NCBI GenBank assembly: GCA_020747065.1 | Contig: JAGMVK010000006.1 | Coordinates: forward strand, 1,860,001 to 1,924,000 | DNA length: 64,000 nt | Source: Cadophora sp. MPI-SDFR-AT-0126 | Lineage: Eukaryota > Ascomycota > Leotiomycetes > Helotiales > Ploettnerulaceae | Reading direction: 5' to 3' | Shown: piece after piece, positions 59,404 to 64,000 of the stretch | Layout of the letters: every line of letters begins with the position of its first letter | How positions within the stretch are numbered: the stretch's first letter is position 1 | Position numbers and translations under genes: made by a program | Notes under the pieces: generated by a model | Databases searched by the model: none | What the model saw: only the letters and a program-made list of their open reading frames with translations | Told to the model about the DNA's origin: nothing

Positions 59404-62400
59404 ATGGCATCATACAAATCAGGGTTCGACCCACCCACTAGGCCAGGGGATCTACCCCGAGGGAGAAGACTTGGAGCATACATGCAAGCTGGAGCAGCGG
59501 GATCGCCAGTGAAGGAACGGAGGGAGGCAGATATTGCACATATTTCAGGACAGATGGAATCAAAAAGAGGAGTCGTAACAGCGACCAGGCCACCACAGAC
59601 AGGATTACCGAGGCCGAGTATGCGCGAACCGTCGCCGAGTACAAAACGGCCAGAAAGACCAGAGAGGCCGGAAAGACCGGAAAGGCCGAAAGGTATCACA
59701 GCATCAAGTTTTGGCTTTGGCAGGGCTGCGAGTAAGGCACCAGTCGAGAAGGTTCAGCCCGAGCTGAAAGGCAAATCATCCCGTAATGTGTTACGGAGAA
59801 AACCCTCGTCAATTGCACAGGTACCAAACGCCCGAACGGGTATGGACAGAGCAGGATCTTCGTCTCCGACGAAATGGTCCAAAGCATCAGCCGAACAACG
59901 TCCAAGTATTGATTCTTCGATGAGGTCAGCAGATGCTTACAATGAAATATTCACGAGACCAAGGGCGAGAGCTCCTTCAGTCAAGGATTCGCCCCCCATA
60001 ATACCGGAACTGGATAGGTACCGCAACAGGCCAGAAATATTTGCACAACCTGCCAGAGTCCTTGCAGACTTGCAACCAAAGTTGTCTACTCATGACTTGC
60101 CTCCGCCAACTCCTCTTCTCTCTGGCACACCGGTATACTATTCTGGTGGAAGCAGCCATCATCGTTATAGTGGATATAGTGGAAGTGGATACAGTGCAAG
60201 TCCATCAACCAGATTTTCCGAGTCTCCTGGTCCCGGTACTTATAGTCGAGACACCACCCCTACCTCTATGTCATCTCAGTCACCAGGCATAATTGCACCA
60301 CTGAAGACTACCACTCCAAGACTGCGGCAAGGAAGCCCTGCTTTGACGAGACCTCCCGTCACGAGCGTAACGAGAAGAAGGGCTGTGAGCAATTCAGCTG
60401 AAGACGAAGCAGCACCAGTCGATCAGCATGGCCTTCCATCTTTACGAGAATCATTAACATCGTCATCGTCGAACTCAACTGTCAAAGGAGAGGGAAAGAT
60501 CAAGGAGAAGAAGAAAAAGAAGAGGTTATCTCCACTGCCGCCAAGTCCGCCACCACGAAAGTCGTCTCAGAAATTCAAGAAAGCTCGATCGGAAGAGCAA
60601 CAAGAATCTCCTTCCAAGTCATCCCAGGCACCTGCAAAGCCAGTAATGACTTCCGCAGACTCGTCACCTGCCAAAATTCGAACCGTGCAGCCCTCCGCTC
60701 CAGCTGCGAAATCTGGCGGTCCACCAACACGACCAAGCAGAGAAGGCGCACCTGATCTGCAAACTCAATTAGGCGAGTCGATGGCAGTTATCCAGAGTAA
60801 TCTGGCTGGAATTAGTTTCTCGCCAGACAGAAGGAGAAGTTCGCTTCCTCGTAGTAACGTCACGTCACCTCAGCTTGGTCCACGGTCTCAACAGTCAAGC
60901 CGACTTCCATCGAGGAATCCCTCTCCGGTTCCAGTTCAACCTTCTCCGCGAGAGGCAACACCCGCGCCATCCGGACTTGGTATCATTCCAACTCTGAAGC
61001 CTCAGCCAAAGCCATCGTCGTCAAGTACAGTCAGTCGTACTCCAAGTCCAAGTCTAGCCAACACGAAGCCCCGTTTTGGCTTGTTCGGGCGGCGCACGAA
61101 GACTGCACCCGAGCTGCCAATTGTCGAGACCAAGGAGAAAGTTCTTCGAAAGGGACCCGTGGCCGGAACCGGACATGAAGGGTATGGGCGATACGGTCAC
61201 CGAGGAAGAAGCAGCAGTGCCAGCGGTCTAGTCAAAGTCCGTGACAGGAGCATGAGTGGAGCCAGTTCATCTCAAGAAAGCATTGCCAGCACTCGTGCTC
61301 ACGACCCGTTCCTACTCGAACGTATGAGCCCTGTAATTATTGCCGGAGGAGGCGAAATTATCGAAAACCGCAATGCTAGCTCCGAGCTGTCTCGCTCAGA
61401 AAGCAATACCAGCCTTCTCCTAGACAGACCTAGCATGGATTCCAGAGGCTCGTCGAGTCTCAGCCAAGAAGTCTCTCGAGCCACACTATGGCCGTCAGCG
61501 TTACCCAAGGAGCCAACCAAGCGAGCTTCGGCCATTGCGGTACCCAAAGGTCGTCGACCATCCGATAGCAGCGACGATGGCATCGGCAAAGGTTCTTTGG
61601 CTTTTCGACGATCTATTCAGAACTCCAGTAGCTCCTTGAACCTCCCGCGGCCGCTCAAATTTGCCGGCGGAGCGTCGCCTTCGATTACAAGCTTGGATGC
61701 AAGCATCATGTCAGAGGAATCTCAACTGGACAATAAGTCAGGGCTCGGAAAGGCACGGAAAATTCAGATTGCGAAGCCTAAGAAGCTGGAGAAGCGGCCA
61801 AGGTCACCGCGAAAGTGGAACTTCTTCCATCGATCACAGCCAACCCCAAAGCAAGAACCTCAAGCAGCTCTTCAAGTCACCGTTGCGAAGTCCGTTCCGA
61901 AGTCAGCAGCAATGGCACACTATGCCATGCTTGATTCCTCGGATGAGCAACAAGAATTGGAGGCTTTTGATCTAGAGGATATCCTTCGTGATGCCGACGT
62001 TGTGAGCCTGTCGAACGAAGAACTTGATTTACTCCAGTTTGGGGAGATCAAAGTAGACCAGTGGCCAACAGAAGACGTTAAGTTTGACATGATCTCTCCA
62101 CCAAACAACGAAGCTATACCGATATTTTCCTCCCCAGAGCCTATCCAAGTGACCCCCGAATCGCCGCAGACCGACTTACATTTGGTCAAGGAGACAGCAC
62201 CAATTCGCCCAAGTCGATTGCCCCAAGTTGGACGCATACCTAAAGTCATTTCAGCCAGACCAGAAGCGACCTCGCCGAAGTCATTCTCACGACCGTTTGC
62301 TCGTCTCAGCACTCCTCAACCACTTCTTGTGCCACAAATTGTCGATAGAAGTTCTGTTGGCCTCGGCCCCAGCCCACCCAAGCCTTCCACACCCGAACCG

Positions 62401-64000
62401 GTTGAAACCATATCTCCCCATGCCGGTATGGAAGATGTATCACGACAAAGCTCTGGTGGTTCCAAGTCAGAGAGCACAAGAGCAAGTCATCAAGACTTTC
62501 TTACATTCTCTCCTCGGAAGAACTCAGAGGCTACAACGAGTAGTTCTGGTGGCCTCAGCCTCGCTGGGATCACTGCTGTTATCCCTGAAGCTGATGCAGA
62601 GCTTGAGCAAGATGAAGTATGGGATGAGTATGATGATCTGATCGAAAACGATGATACTGTCAAGGTTCCTGTATCGGCAACTTCTTCGCACGGAGTTCCG
62701 TTCCAATATGAGAGCTATGAGACTCGTCGCATGAGGAAGAGCAAGGTTCAAGCTAAGGAGTCACCCACCCTGAACTCGGCGCCTACAATCAAGGAACAAG
62801 TGATTGAAGTGCCAGAGCGTCGCTCGGCTCTTACATCCTCGAGCGTATACAGTGGAGACATGAGTGCCAGATTAAGAGATGCTCTGAACACTATTCCTAC
62901 CCCGACAACGCCGATGTCCTTCACAGATTTCTTCTCTGGATATGGCGATCGAAACAACTCTGTCCATGGTGAATCGGCTCAGAAGCCACGTCGTGCTTCG
63001 CATAGCAGCTCGAGAAAGTCAACTTCGTCTAGCAGTCATTCGCGTTCCGTCTCTGGGCTTCGGACAATTTCTGAACAAGAGAACAGTTCTCCTATCTCGC
63101 AGGTCAACCTTCGTGTTGGCTCGATGACAGTCAGCAAGTGGTTGACTTTCGGACATGTTCTCTTCAGTCCTGCAAGAGAGGAAATAATGCAATTAGAAGG
63201 ATCAACGAAACGCCATTCGATCTTGGTCATCGATGGCCTCGGCAATGGTATGTCCTTTTCCCTACCTTGAAATAGTTCTGTAGTCTAACATATCCCTACC
63301 AGACGATTGGTCCTTTTATGCAGCAGAAACTTACCCAAATTCGACCTTTTACAACCTCTCGCCTACCCGCCCACTTTCGAGCTCTCAAAAAACTGCTGCG
63401 AGCGCATCATTCCCGCTCACCCCTCCGAATCACCGTCAGATTCAATACCTCTCCACACTTCATAAATTTCCTTTCCCGTCATCTACCTTCGACGTTGTGG
63501 TCTTCCGTTTTCCCACTGCCATGTCTGAGGCATCGTACCGCAACATCGTCGCGGAGTCCAAACGTGTGCTCAAGCCAGGTGGGTATTTCGAGATGGCCAT
63601 CCTGGACTTGGACATGATGAATATGGGTAATCGTGCTCGTCGTGCGGTCCGCGGCCTCAAAGTCAAGATGCAGGTCGCAGATCCGGACATCAGCCTCGCC
63701 AGCGCAAGCGACACCGTCCTTCGCATCGTCGGGAAGCGTGGATTCAGCGATATCAAGAGCTGTAACGTTGGTGTGCCCGTTGCATCAGCCATCCCTTCCG
63801 CCTCCAAAGACAATTCCAAACGCGGAAGCGCCAGTGACAAAGGGAAAGAGCGCGAAAAAGACCAGAACGAAGAGCTCAGCTTAGCAGACATGATGAAAGA
63901 CGAGTCAAGCGCGGGAGATGAGAGCATCACGAAGATGGTCGCTAAAGTAGGACGGTGGTGGTACACACGCTGCTACGAGATGGGTGTCATCCCCGATGGT
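59404..64000 (+). CDS. Large disordered protein with C-terminal methyltransferase-like domain (partial)
   Basis: A single exon from ATG 59404 runs to 63247, then a 55-nt intron (63248-63302) leads to a second exon that is still open at the window end. At least 1,500 residues are encoded. The first 1,240 residues are Ser/Pro/Arg-rich and disordered, with an RPE repeat (residues about 82-96) and KEKKKKKRLSPLPPSPPPRK near 370. The C-terminal part looks like a Methyltransf_11-type fold. WLTFGHVLFSPAREEIMQ precedes ILVIDGLGNDDWSFYAAE. Next come FPSSTFDVVVFRFPTAMS, RVLKPGGYFEMAILDLDMM and DTVLRIVGKRGFSDI. The loop that normally reads DxGxGxG is DGLGND here, so SAM binding is uncertain. The function is unknown. 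The 5' leader is long and may contain introns. Confidence 0.85.
59647..59691 (+). repeat. In-frame RPE tripeptide repeat
   Basis: Four tandem Arg-Pro-Glu units and a final Arg-Pro-Lys are encoded inside the large protein, from 9-nt units of the type CGGCCAGAA. Copy number may vary among strains. Confidence 0.85.

Overview
This 64 kb window comes from a filamentous ascomycete (Pezizomycotina; a Leotiomycete is my guess from general gene character, not proven). The genes are eukaryotic: most are split by short GT..AG introns (about 44-200 nt) with CTGAC/CTAAC-like branch sites. Families typical of filamentous fungi are present: Pal1, a HET protein, Zn(II)2Cys6 regulators, Dal5-type and DHA1-type MFS carriers, a LaeA-like methyltransferase and a DUF1857 protein. 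I rebuilt the exon structures by hand, and every model below keeps frame across its junctions unless stated. I saw no tRNA, rRNA, CRISPR array or intact transposon.

Layout. 0-5 kb: MED31 (minus) and PAL1 (plus), divergent. 5-12.6 kb: a stretch without recognisable genes. 12.6-15.5 kb: a Dal5-family permease converging on a DUF1857 gene. 15.5-19.2 kb: nothing recognisable. 19.2-34.4 kb: conserved cellular genes, namely a Myb-like DNA-binding protein, Ap4A phosphorylase (APA2), a TPR-like protein, a short conserved-looking protein, an NTF2+RRM (G3BP/Nxt3-like) protein and the FACT subunit POB3. 34.6-50.8 kb: an accessory block with a small cysteine-containing secreted protein, a divergent MFS exporter/zinc-cluster regulator pair, a secreted protein with an Hsp70-like N-terminal motif, a LaeA-like methyltransferase, a HET-domain gene broken by two frameshifts, a second zinc-cluster regulator whose first intron is GC-AG, and an unknown protein. 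51.6-52.6 kb: a THO1/SAP protein. 52.6-59.4 kb: a second long gene-free stretch. 59.4 kb to the window end: a very large, mostly disordered protein with a methyltransferase-like C-terminal domain, cut by the window edge.

How the genes fit together. The conserved genes serve transcription and chromatin (MED31, POB3, THO1-like), RNA-protein granules or mRNA control (G3BP-like), nucleotide turnover (APA2) and polarised growth (PAL1). The accessory block looks like an environmentally regulated or self-recognition region. The exporter and its divergent regulator probably form a local circuit, with a CGG-N10-CCG palindrome between them. No polyketide synthase, NRPS or terpene cyclase is visible, so I do not call it a biosynthetic cluster.
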